Below, piece by piece: positions 35,178 through 43,008 of a stretch of DNA of 64,000 nucleotides (its first letter is position 1; each line of letters starts with the position of its first letter). Source of the stretch: SYFY01 sp031385325 (GTDB taxonomy: Bacteria > Pseudomonadota > Gammaproteobacteria > Pseudomonadales > Azotimanducaceae). Where the stretch lies: NCBI GenBank assembly GCA_031385325.1, contig JANNBJ010000013.1, positions 1-64,000 of the forward strand, given 5' to 3'. The notes beneath the pieces were generated by a model. It ran no database searches. It was not told where the DNA came from and worked only from the letters and a program-made list of their open reading frames with translations. Both the position numbers and the translations under genes were made by a program.

Positions 35178-36046
35178 ATCCGCATATCGTCGACACCTTG
35201 ATCGAGGAACGCGCGGCAAAGCTGATGCAGCGACCGCTGGTCTGGAAGCTGGTGCAACGTTACCTCTACCCGATACTCGGCTATCGACAAGCCATCGAGA
35301 TGATTGACCATTTGCAACATGCTGGTGGACGCGATGTTTTTGACTGGCTGTCAGACAAGCTGAGCATGCAGGTGGCAAGCGTTGGTCTCGAACACATACC
35401 AAAGACCGGTCGTGTTGTTGTCATCGCCAATCACCCGGCCGGCATCGCCGACGGAATCGCTGTCTACGACGCACTCAAGACCGTGCGGCAGGACCTCGTT
35501 TTTTTTGCCAACCGCGACGCGATTCGAGCGGTTCCCCGCCTGACCGAGATGATCATCCCGGTGGAATGGATGGAACACCGCCGCGATCATGGTCGCAACA
35601 AGGAAACCGTGCGCGGCATGGTGCAAGCCTTCAGAGACGAACGTGTCGTCGTGATCTTTCCCTCCGGACGTCTGGCACAACCGACACTGCGTGGCCTGGT
35701 CGAGCGGCCCTGGATGACCAGCGGTGTGAGCATTGCACAGCGCTACAACTGCCCGATCGTGCCCATGCACGTGCGCGGCTTCAATTCGGCGCTGTTCTAT
35801 CTGTTGTGGTTTCTGAATACCGAGCTCAAGGACATGACCTTGTTCCGTGAACTGCTCAACAAAGGAAACCAGCGCTATCGACTGACTGTCGGCAAGCCGT
35901 TCATGCCGGAAGGAGACCCAGCCCATCTGACAGAAGCATTACGTGCCTTTGTCACGCAGAATCTGCCTGCTGGTGAAACGATTTTCAGCTATCAGCATCT
36001 CAACGATTCGACCACACTCAACACATCCATCGGGAGTACCCCATGA
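35174..36046 (+). CDS. Lysophospholipid acyltransferase-like protein (PlsC superfamily)
   Basis: 290 aa. The acyltransferase motif appears as NHPAGIADG, with His and Asp five residues apart as in the branch related to ornithine-lipid/hemolysin-type acyltransferases. Substrate-binding segments are IFPSGRLAQPTLRGLVERPW and APIVPMHVRG-like (CPIVPMHVRGFNS). It should acylate a lysolipid or related acceptor at the membrane. Starts at TTG overlapping the hydrolase stop and ends with ATGA overlapping the next gene. Confidence 0.82.
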   Translation: MNPHIVDTLIEERAAKLMQRPLVWKLVQRYLYPILGYRQAIEMIDHLQHAGGRDVFDWLSDKLSMQVASVGLEHIPKTGRVVVIANHPAGIADGIAVYDALKTVRQDLVFFANRDAIRAVPRLTEMIIPVEWMEHRRDHGRNKETVRGMVQAFRDERVVVIFPSGRLAQPTLRGLVERPWMTSGVSIAQRYNCPIVPMHVRGFNSALFYLLWFLNTELKDMTLFRELLNKGNQRYRLTVGKPFMPEGDPAHLTEALRAFVTQNLPAGETIFSYQHLNDSTTLNTSIGSTP

Positions 36047-36438
36047 CCGGAACCGCCCTGCTTCTTTTTGCCAGCTGGTCGATCGTGCTGCTGGTGGGCA
36101 TCGCCCTGTATCGAACCTGGGTATCCATGACCGCCGGCAAGGCGCTCAATTCATTTTCGGCAGCCGGCACGGAACTGCCGGCATTCGGCCAACGCCTGAC
36201 CCGCGCCCACGCCAATACCTATGAGTTCCTGCCGATTGCAGGAGCAGTCATGCTCTATGCGATCGCCACCGACCAGACTGCCATCACCGATGGTCTTGCA
36301 ACTGTGCTGATTGGTGCGCGGCTCGCACAGTCCCTCGTGCATCTGGTGTCGACCAGCATGATCGCAGTCCTGGTGCGTTTCGTTTTTTTCTTCGTTCAGG
36401 TTTGTGTCGTCGGGTACTGGATTACGCTTCTGATGTAG
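36043..36438 (+). CDS. MAPEG family membrane protein
   Basis: 131 aa with four hydrophobic segments. The family signature region is RLTRAHANTYEFLPIAG, with a further conserved piece IGARLAQSLVHL. MAPEG proteins include membrane glutathione transferases and unknown relatives. ATGA overlap with the acyltransferase suggests a joint role in membrane lipid or lipophile metabolism. Confidence 0.85.
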   Translation: MTGTALLLFASWSIVLLVGIALYRTWVSMTAGKALNSFSAAGTELPAFGQRLTRAHANTYEFLPIAGAVMLYAIATDQTAITDGLATVLIGARLAQSLVHLVSTSMIAVLVRFVFFFVQVCVVGYWITLLM

Positions 36439-36474
36439 GCGAAGCCGCAACCTTGTGGGCTTCGGTGTCGCGCA

Positions 36475-36921
36475 TCACCTGGGCGACACACGAAACACCG
36501 CCACATCAGGCGTCACCTGCGGGAACGACGCACCAAGCAATCGATCTCGCTCGGCTTGATCAGTGATTCGCTCCATCCGCATCGGATAAACAACTCCTCG
36601 CACGCGAATGCGAACCGCTGAATCGGCAGCAACGTTTTTCGGCCAACGCTTCGTGTCACACGCTTTGCACGGTATGTACAGGTTATCGCCGTCACGCCAC
36701 AGGACTGTCGTTACCGAGTGCGCAATGCCGATGGCTGTGCGAGTTTCGACTTCGATTTCGGTCAGTCCTTGGAGGAACGACCAGTCCGCCACTCTGGCAT
36801 CTGCAGTCGGACCCACCAGGCTCAAACCCGGCCGTCGATCCACGGGTTCAAAGGGAACAAATCGGGCCAGCAGATACAACGCTGCCAGCAGCACCACACA
36901 GGTCGTGAATATTTTGCGCAT
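36475..36921 (-). CDS. Membrane-anchored split-barrel (PNPOx-like) protein
   Basis: 148 aa from ATG 36921, with one N-terminal transmembrane segment and a small beta-rich domain (SVTTVLWRDGDNLYIPCKAC, KNVAADSAVRIRVRGVVYPMRMERI). The layout parallels the protein at 28847-29317, but sequence similarity is low. Possible flavin or deazaflavin binding is inference. It lies two bases after the SDR stop (TGATCATG), hence coupled. Confidence 0.65.
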   Translation of the reverse strand: MRKIFTTCVVLLAALYLLARFVPFEPVDRRPGLSLVGPTADARVADWSFLQGLTEIEVETRTAIGIAHSVTTVLWRDGDNLYIPCKACDTKRWPKNVAADSAVRIRVRGVVYPMRMERITDQAERDRLLGASFPQVTPDVAVFRVSPR

Positions 36922-36923
36922 GA

Positions 36924-37691
36924 TCAATCAACCGCCGCTACCTGACCGCCGTCGGCGGCCAGGTGAGTTGCGTTCAGCCACAGACCGGCAGGGCTTGCGG
37001 TGAACACGATAATTCTCGCGATCTCGTCGGCCGTACCCAGCCGTCCGAGTGGAATGGCTTTTTCAACCGCGGCGTAAAACTTCGGGTTAGCTTCTTTCTG
37101 CTTGTCCCATGAGCCTCCAGGAAACCAGACCGCCCCAGGGGAAATCACGTTGGCGCGGATGCCCTGTTTGCCGTAGGTCTGGGCAATCTCGTTGGCGTAC
37201 GTACGCATTGCCGCCTTGGCTGGGCCGTAGGCAGAAGGCGCGCGCCCGAAATGGTATTTGCTCGCCATGGAGCCAACAAAAACGATGCTGGCGGCCGTGC
37301 TGTCCCTGAGGAAAGGCAGGGCTTCTTCAACCGCGCGAACACCAGCCATCATGTCCACCTCAAAACTGCGCCGCCAGGCGTCTTCGCTGTTGTCAGAGCC
37401 AAAGCCGCTGGCGTTGTGAATCAGAATGTCCAAACCGCCCAGCGCCACCGTCGCTTCACGGACAAACGCACGCGTAGACATGCCATCAGCCAGATCAACG
37501 GTCTTGGCGAAGACACCGGCGTCTTCACGCAGGGACTTGAGATGCTTGCGGGCATCATCGATACCCTCAGTGCCACGCGCACAGATCGCCACATCACAAC
37601 CTTCCTCCACCAGCAATGAAGCCGTGAACAGGCCAATACCACGGCTGCCACCCAGCACGATCGCTTTCTTGCCATTGAGCCCCAGATCCAT
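36924..37691 (-). CDS. Short-chain dehydrogenase/reductase
   Basis: 255 aa from ATG 37691. Classical SDR features are VLGGSRGIG at the cofactor site, HNASGFG, a serine in FVGSMASKYHFGRAP, the catalytic YGPAKAA, and a C-terminal HLAADGGQVAAVD. The frame to 37925 is an extension without family residues. It is divergent from the LLM gene (about 105 bp between starts) and co-transcribed with the membrane-anchored split-barrel gene. Substrate unknown. Confidence 0.88.
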   Translation of the reverse strand: MDLGLNGKKAIVLGGSRGIGLFTASLLVEEGCDVAICARGTEGIDDARKHLKSLREDAGVFAKTVDLADGMSTRAFVREATVALGGLDILIHNASGFGSDNSEDAWRRSFEVDMMAGVRAVEEALPFLRDSTAASIVFVGSMASKYHFGRAPSAYGPAKAAMRTYANEIAQTYGKQGIRANVISPGAVWFPGGSWDKQKEANPKFYAAVEKAIPLGRLGTADEIARIIVFTASPAGLWLNATHLAADGGQVAAVD

Positions 37692-37796
37692 CCCGAATCT
37701 CCTGATCCTCGATCCACGCAGTTTGTACCACGTTATCGCATTTCCGTAACTGCTTCGATCAGGCAGACTGACGCCGATTTCAACTGGAGCGATGAA

Positions 37797-38723
37797 TTGG
37801 GTACGCCTCTCCGATTCGGCATGTGCACACCCGAGCGATTCTGGAACAAGGACATCGACGGTCGCCGGGAACTGGTCAATCGTATCGCCATTGCCGGTTT
37901 CGATCACATGTACATGGCAGACCACGTGTCGTTTCGCGATGGGTCGGGTACGGACGGGTTTGTCGAAATCGCAGCATTGACACAGCTACACCCCAGCATG
38001 GGCGTGATGATCAGCATTTACCTGCTGCCACTGCGCCATCCCCTGCCCGTTGCCCGCCAGCTGGCCACCATCCACAAGATCGCGCCCGGACGCATGTTGT
38101 TCGGTGTCGGTGTGGGCGGCGATGACCGGCATGAGATCGAGGTGTGTGGCGTTGATCCGAAAACACGCGGCAAACGAACCAACGAATCACTGCACATCAT
38201 CCGTGCCTTGATGCGAGGTGAGACTGTCGATTTTGCCGGCGAGTTCTTCAACATCTCGCAAGCCCGTATCAAGCCTCACATCGATCCACTGGTACCCATA
38301 CTGGTAGGTGGACGATCGGACGCCGCGCTGGATCGGGCAGCGCTGCTTGGCGAAGGCTGGATTGGCGTGTGGTGCTCTCCTGGGCGCTACGCTCAGGCGG
38401 TAACAAGAATCGCAACAACCGCAGCTGCGGCAGATCGAAACGTCGACTGGATGCATGGCTATCAACCATGGGCCGGGGTTGCGGATGACAAGGCAACCGC
38501 AAGGAAACTGGTTGCACGAGCCATGGAGAATTTTTACAAGGTGCCGTTCGAGAAATTTGAACGGTACGTGCCTTACGGCACTCCGGACGATATCGCCGCC
38601 GAGCTGCAGCCTTATGTGGACGCGGGATGCCGGGTAATGAACCTCAAACTGGTGGCGGCCTCCGATGATGACGAAATCAACGGCGCTGCCGAAGTCAAAA
38701 ACCGGTTGCGAGTAAACGAATGA
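37797..38723 (+). CDS. LLM-class (luciferase-like) flavin-dependent oxidoreductase
   Basis: 308 aa TIM-barrel enzyme of the luciferase-like monooxygenase class, which uses reduced flavin or F420. Seen are FGMCTPERFWNK, GFDHMYMADHVSF, PLPVARQLATIHKIAPGR with GVGVGGDD, and VPILVGGRSDAALDRAA. TTG 37797 has GGAG seven bases upstream and is preferred. The 3' end is copied at 40150-40275, and its tail overlaps antisense with a remnant of nitronate monooxygenase. Confidence 0.85.
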   Translation: MGTPLRFGMCTPERFWNKDIDGRRELVNRIAIAGFDHMYMADHVSFRDGSGTDGFVEIAALTQLHPSMGVMISIYLLPLRHPLPVARQLATIHKIAPGRMLFGVGVGGDDRHEIEVCGVDPKTRGKRTNESLHIIRALMRGETVDFAGEFFNISQARIKPHIDPLVPILVGGRSDAALDRAALLGEGWIGVWCSPGRYAQAVTRIATTAAAADRNVDWMHGYQPWAGVADDKATARKLVARAMENFYKVPFEKFERYVPYGTPDDIAAELQPYVDAGCRVMNLKLVAASDDDEINGAAEVKNRLRVNE

Positions 38724-38767
38724 CCTCAGCTGCGGGCACACTGCGCACGCCATCGACGCGTGTGCCA
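38598..38767. repeat. Direct repeat copy A (LLM tail plus nitronate-monooxygenase tail)
   Basis: 170 bp here align to 40150-40319 in the same direction with about one mismatch in ten to fifteen bases. Copy A holds the true 3' end of the LLM gene and the last codons of a minus-strand nitronate-monooxygenase-like frame. It bounds about 1.4 kb of intervening DNA. Confidence 0.85.
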
Positions 38768-38769
38768 GC
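38695..38769 (-). pseudogene. C-terminal remnant of a nitronate monooxygenase gene
   Basis: On the minus strand the frame reads GTRVDGVRSVPAAEVIRLLATGF up to its stop, nearly the same as the last 23 residues of the complete nitronate monooxygenase at 40247-41284. Upstream of this fragment the similarity ends, so only the tail is left. It marks the ancestral convergent overlap of the LLM and nitronate monooxygenase genes. Confidence 0.8.
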
Positions 38770-39058
38770 CAAAACCAGTAGTGAGCGCATCGCAGTACCC
38801 ATCCTGCTGATAGCCAGCGAATATGACCAATGCCGCCACGCGCGACCGCCGGGAATTGTCTGCAAGTAGAAATGGCACCTCGTGCAATTAGATGCACCCA
38901 CCTCGGCATCAATCCTTCGAGGGGTTGGGAATTGATTTCGCGACTTCAGGTATCAACCTTCTTACGTCACCAGACCGCACCGCAGCAATCGTTGCGCCGA
39001 TTGCCGATACTGACTGAACTGGACCTATCTGCGACCCTCAGCCGCAGGGGGTTGCATC
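38770..39058. other. Intergenic stretch in the inserted segment
   Basis: About 290 bp between the repeat copy and the secreted-protein gene. No frame with family features, no RNA gene and no hairpin that I can support. Confidence 0.5.
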
Positions 39059-39685
39059 CTACGAACGGATCAGTTCGCAAAGAGCCTGGGCGAATCGTTC
39101 GTGTGCAGCGTCGTTTGCGGCTGCGTCATCATTCTCAGCAAACGTCACGCGCGCCTTTACGAAACTGCCACCGAAGCTGCCGAGATAGAGGTAGGAACGA
39201 AGTCCGTCTCCGCCAGGATCTTGCGGATGCGTCATGCTGAACTTCGTTCGCAGGAAGGCATCACAACGTCCCCTTCCCGGTGCAGACGGCGACAGAATCT
39301 CGGTTCCCTCGTTGTATTCAAGAACTTCGGACTCTACTTGTTGCATATGCCCGCGAACCAGTGGAGACCCGATCCCTTCTGGCAGATCAACAACACCACC
39401 GCTGTAAACGTAGACATTGGCGTGAACCGCATGAGAGTCATAGGCGACACCGACGCCCAGTCCGGGTCGTTGTTGTTCGAAATCGATAACTTCGCCACGG
39501 ATAAATCCACCCAGCTCGAATGGCCAATCGACGTCGTTGCCCTCATTCGTTTCCTGGGCAGCACTTGTACCGATGCTTTGAACGAAAAACAGCGACGATA
39601 CCGCGAGCACCGCAACGCGCTGCCGGCGGCATCGTGTTTTTGATTCTTGAGAACTCGAAGTCGCAACTTTTGATCGCTCTGGCAT
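39059..39685 (-). CDS. Secreted protein of unknown function
   Basis: 208 aa if started at ATG 39685. A basic run (RCRRQR) and a hydrophobic segment (VAVLAVSSLFFVQS) before TSAAQ form a signal peptide with an unusually long N-region. The mature part is rich in Gly and acidic residues and has a predicted mixed beta structure (HANVYVYSGGVVDLPEGIG, KARVTFAENDDAAAND). I recognise no family. It is the only gene within the segment bounded by the 170-bp direct repeats and so is probably a late arrival. A longer frame to 39808 exists but adds nothing recognisable. Confidence 0.6.
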   Translation of the reverse strand: MPERSKVATSSSQESKTRCRRQRVAVLAVSSLFFVQSIGTSAAQETNEGNDVDWPFELGGFIRGEVIDFEQQRPGLGVGVAYDSHAVHANVYVYSGGVVDLPEGIGSPLVRGHMQQVESEVLEYNEGTEILSPSAPGRGRCDAFLRTKFSMTHPQDPGGDGLRSYLYLGSFGGSFVKARVTFAENDDAAANDAAHERFAQALCELIRS

Positions 39686-40027
39686 GAGCACGTAGGTAAC
39701 TCCAGACTGGTGCATCGAACCATTAATGGCGTTCGCGACACGACCTGCCATTTCTGATGACAGCCCCTCATCGACGGTAGAATCCACGAAAAAGATGACT
39801 GTGAGCAATAGTCGATATCGATTCCCGACAGTTTAGTGCCTTCTTACCCTGTCGGTCTCGGTCTGCTCTTCCTCACGAAGTGTCAAATCACGCTTTCACG
39901 CGGACACACTTCGCGGTACAACGCCGTTTTTTTTCATCGACCTATTCGGCCGTCCAGATTTTTCTTATCAATGACTGAGCCGGGCTGTTGGGAAAATCGC
40001 TGCCAGGACTGTGCGCTTTGGACTACA

Positions 40028-40150
40028 AATCGTGGTGTGTGTCCTCGTTGACCTCCTCGTTGATCCCTCGTTGATCCCTGGTTGATCCCTCGTTGATCCC
40101 TCGTTGACCACCAATCGTGGTGTGTTTCCTCGTTGACCATCGTTGACCAG
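40028..40150. repeat. 11-bp tandem repeats (CCCTCGTTGAT)
   Basis: About six near-identical copies of CCTCGTTGAYC run in tandem from 40042 to about 40110, some with CTGG for CTCG. Two further partial copies follow at 40128-40149, after a repeat of the flanking AATCGTGGTGTGT. So the array itself was partly duplicated. It has no spacers, so it is not CRISPR; it looks like simple slippage-grown DNA. It ends exactly where direct repeat B begins. Confidence 0.8.
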
Positions 40151-40319
40151 CCGGGCTGCAACCCTATTTGGAATCGGGATGCCGGGTGATGAACCTCAAA
40201 CTGGTGGCGGCCTCCGATGATGACGAAATCAACGGCGCTGCCGAGGTCAAAGTCCGGCTGCGAGTGAACGAATAACCTCAGCTGCGGGCACACTGCGCAC
40301 GCCATCAACGCGTGTGCCA
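40150..40319. repeat. Direct repeat copy B, with LLM gene tail remnant
   Basis: Matches 38598-38767. The plus strand still reads the LLM tail (MNLKLVAASDDDEINGAAEVK...) to a TAA at 40273-40275 but has no start or N-terminal part, so it is a pseudogene fragment. The minus strand of the same DNA carries the true 3' end of the nitronate monooxygenase gene (stop at 40247). Confidence 0.85.
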
Positions 40320-41284
40320 CACCACAGCGGAGAAAAGTCCGAGCTGCCGGCGCGCTCTGCTGCGGAGCGCAGCGGCGCGAGCGCAGTTGCGGCCAATGGA
40401 AAGTCGGGTGCGAGTGCTTCCTGATCGGCTAGATCGATCATCAATCGATTGATCAGACCTTGAGCAGGCCGACCAGTAAAAAGCCGTGTTATTCTCGTTT
40501 TTCGATGCGGTGTCTCCGCGAGCGCAGCTCGATGCACTGCGGATGTGGTTGCCTCGGCGCTGCAAAGGAACGCAGTACCCGCTTGCACGGCACAGGCACC
40601 AGCCGCCATCGCCGCGTGAACGGCCACCCCATCGACGATGCCACCCGCGGCAATCACCGGCACATCCGTCGCCCGAACCAGGCCACGCACCAACGAGAGC
40701 ATATCGAGCTGACCTGCCAGGTCTTCGCGCAGAAACATGCCACGATGGCCACCGGCTTCCAGTCCCTGGGCGATGATGCCATCGACGCCTCTTTCTGAAA
40801 GGTAGACTCCCTCCGCCACTGTCGTCGCCGTCGACAGAACCAGGATTCCGAGTTTGTTCAATTGTTCCAACAGTTCGACCGGGGGGAGACCAAAGTGAAA
40901 GCTCACCACATCCGGTGGGTTCGCTTTCAGCACCGCCAGATGTGCCGGCGAAAACGGACGCCTCGCCGATCCGGATGCCACTGGCGTGAACGGAAGACCC
41001 AATTCCGTATGATAGGGCCGTAGTCGCTCTTGCCAGCGCGTCATTGCGCCGTCGTCGGCAACAGGATCCTGGTGGGAGAAAAAATTGACCTGAAACGGAG
41101 CAGCGGTTGCCGCCCGTAGTCGGCCGATTTGTGCTGCCAGCTGTTCTTCGCTCAGCATGGCCGCCGGCAACGCACCCAGTCCTCCGGCGTTGCATACTGC
41201 GATGGCCAGTCTTTCATCCTGCACACCAGCCATGGGTGCCTGAAGGATGGGAACACCGAGTTGGTTCAGCAGTTGTGTAAACAT
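40247..41284 (-). CDS. Nitronate monooxygenase-like flavoprotein
   Basis: 345 aa TIM-barrel FMN enzyme of the 2-nitropropane dioxygenase/nitronate monooxygenase family. It has QAPMAGVQDERLAIAVCNAGG near the start, FQVNFFSHQ, and DGIIAQGLEAGGHRG, a family hallmark; AAGGIVDGVAVHAAMAAGA forms the phosphate site. It may detoxify nitronates or reduce enones. ATG 41284 is preferred over an upstream TTG. Its 3' end overlaps the LLM-tail remnant in antisense, and a second copy of its last 23 codons sits at 38695-38769. Confidence 0.88.
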   Translation of the reverse strand: MFTQLLNQLGVPILQAPMAGVQDERLAIAVCNAGGLGALPAAMLSEEQLAAQIGRLRAATAAPFQVNFFSHQDPVADDGAMTRWQERLRPYHTELGLPFTPVASGSARRPFSPAHLAVLKANPPDVVSFHFGLPPVELLEQLNKLGILVLSTATTVAEGVYLSERGVDGIIAQGLEAGGHRGMFLREDLAGQLDMLSLVRGLVRATDVPVIAAGGIVDGVAVHAAMAAGACAVQAGTAFLCSAEATTSAVHRAALAETPHRKTRITRLFTGRPAQGLINRLMIDLADQEALAPDFPLAATALAPLRSAAERAGSSDFSPLWCGTRVDGVRSVPAAEVIRSLAAGL

Positions 41285-41340
41285 CAGCCCCAACGGTACT
41301 GTTTCAAGATAGCTCCGATGCGCCTGCTCTGCGCTGAGTC

Positions 41341-41748
41341 TCAGGCGGGCTTGAATACGACGATGGCTTCACCGGCCGGTGAATGTTCGAAGGCAACTAC
41401 AACCTTCATGCCCGCTTTGACTGCCCTGTTCTCAACATCGATCAGATTGGTATTCACGCGAACGCCTTCTTCCAGGTCGACCTGCGCCATGACCAGCGGC
41501 AGGTGACCTGCATGACGCGGGTGATACTCACGGTGCAGCACTGCGTGCGTGTAGACAGTGCCGCGTCCGCTGGCGTCCTCCCATTGCAGCTGCGTTCCGC
41601 CGCAGGCTTGACAACGATGCCGCACGGGAAACATCCAGCTGTTGCAGTCGCTGCATTGCTGCAGACGCAGCTTGCCCTCTAGTGCACCTTCAAAATACGG
41701 TCGGTTGGAATCGTCGGGTTCCGGGAGCCAGGAGAGAACTTCGGACAT
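41341..41748 (-). CDS. DUF35 OB-fold/zinc-ribbon protein (acyl-CoA-associated)
   Basis: 135 aa with a zinc ribbon (Cys-x2-Cys in LQQCSDCNSW and HRCQACGG) followed by an OB-fold (GTVYTHAVLHREYHPRHAG, NLIDVENRAVKAGMKVVV). DUF35 proteins bind acyl-CoA and partner thiolase-like proteins; in Ltp2-type systems the pair acts as an aldolase on steroid side chains. Here the thiolase-like gene lies 15 bp away on the same strand, so such a role is reasonable inference. GGAG precedes the ATG. Confidence 0.9.
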   Translation of the reverse strand: MSEVLSWLPEPDDSNRPYFEGALEGKLRLQQCSDCNSWMFPVRHRCQACGGTQLQWEDASGRGTVYTHAVLHREYHPRHAGHLPLVMAQVDLEEGVRVNTNLIDVENRAVKAGMKVVVAFEHSPAGEAIVVFKPA

Positions 41749-41763
41749 GATTACTCCGGTGAA

Positions 41764-42928
41764 TCAGGCGGTGGTGGGAGAGAGGGCGAGGGTCGCGTGA
41801 TAGTTCAGTACGCCACCATTTCCCGAGACCAGGATGAGGTCGTTTTTTGCCTGCCGCCGGCCACCGTGTCCTCGACCCTGAATGACGGCTTCAGCGATAG
41901 GCGTCATGCCCCACATGTAATACGACGAGAGTTCACCGCCGCCGGTGTTGGTTGGCAGGGACCCGCCGGGTGCAAGCTTGCCGTCAGCAACAAACGGACC
42001 CCCTTCACCCTTCTTGCAGAAGCCATAGTCTTCAAGCGTCGCGATGACGGTGTAGGTGTAACAGTCGTAGATCTGGCACTGGGTCACGTCGGCAAGCGTT
42101 GCATCAGCCATGACAAGAGCCCGGGGAGCCGATCGCGCCGCAGGCGTGTGAATAGCAGGGTCCTGGTTGGTTCTGCCAGCGTCGTGACCATGGGCCTGCG
42201 CAAATCCACGCACGTAGACAGGGGGTTGGCGCATATCGCGCGCCCGCTCGGCGGAGGTGACGATCACAGCCACGGCGCCGTTCGAAACCAGACAACAATC
42301 GAGCACGTGAAACGGCTCGACGACCCAGGGCGATGCATCATAGGTGGCGCGGTCCAGTGGCTCGGTTTTGGTGGCAGCCGGATTCATGGCCGCCCATTTG
42401 CGTTGACCGATCGCGATCTCGGCGAAGTGCGACTGGGTAGTGCCGTACAGATCCATGTGTCTCTGCGCTGCCAACGCATACATGGGTAGCGCTCCGGCAA
42501 ATCCGTACAGGGGGTAGAGTGATCCCATCGCGTTGCGTCGCCCGCCACCGGCATACGCGGCCCCGGTGCGCTGCCCCCTCCTTCAGCGGGTCGTCCGCGA
42601 ATACGCAGACGATGTTCCTGGCGAGGCCATTGGCGACGGCCATCGCCGCGTACTGGATCATCTGGCCGGCGCTCGAGCCATAGCCCTGCATGAACGTCAG
42701 GACGTTCAACTCCTGCATGCCGAGTGTGATATGCAGTGGAATGCTGACCGCATTGCTGACACCGGCATTGATAAGCAGCCCGTCGATATCCGACTTCGCG
42801 AGGCCAGCATCTTCGATCGCGAGGTAGACCGCTTCTGCAGCCAGGTCTTCAGCATCGCGATACACGCGGCCCATGGCAGTCACGCCAAGCCCGCAGATTG
42901 CTGCAGCGCCGTTCATTGGATGCGTCAT
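41764..42928 (-). pseudogene. Thiolase-like (SCP2/lipid-transfer type) gene with a frameshift
   Basis: Two overlapping minus-strand frames (42338-42928, then 41764-42528) give the front and back of one 387-aa thiolase-like protein. The first begins MTHPMNGAAAICGLG and runs to ADDPLKEG; the second resumes at TGAAYAGGGRRNAMGSLYP and ends with SGNGGVLNYHATLALS. Removing one base from a run of five C at 42574-42578 joins them. DCYTYTVIATLEDYGF and NTGGGELSSYY are thiolase-fold active-site pieces. It is either a real inactivating mutation or a sequencing error. Partner of the DUF35 gene. Confidence 0.85.
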
Positions 42929-43008
42929 CGAGGGTTCCAGCGAGTGAACGATTGGCAGCCATTATCCCCGACCGCGTGCGCAGTGCCAGCGACAATCGTC
43001 GAGTTCGA

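Noticed and set aside
40028..40150. Repeat array as a CRISPR
   Set aside because: Units are only 11 bp with no unique spacers, and no cas genes are near.
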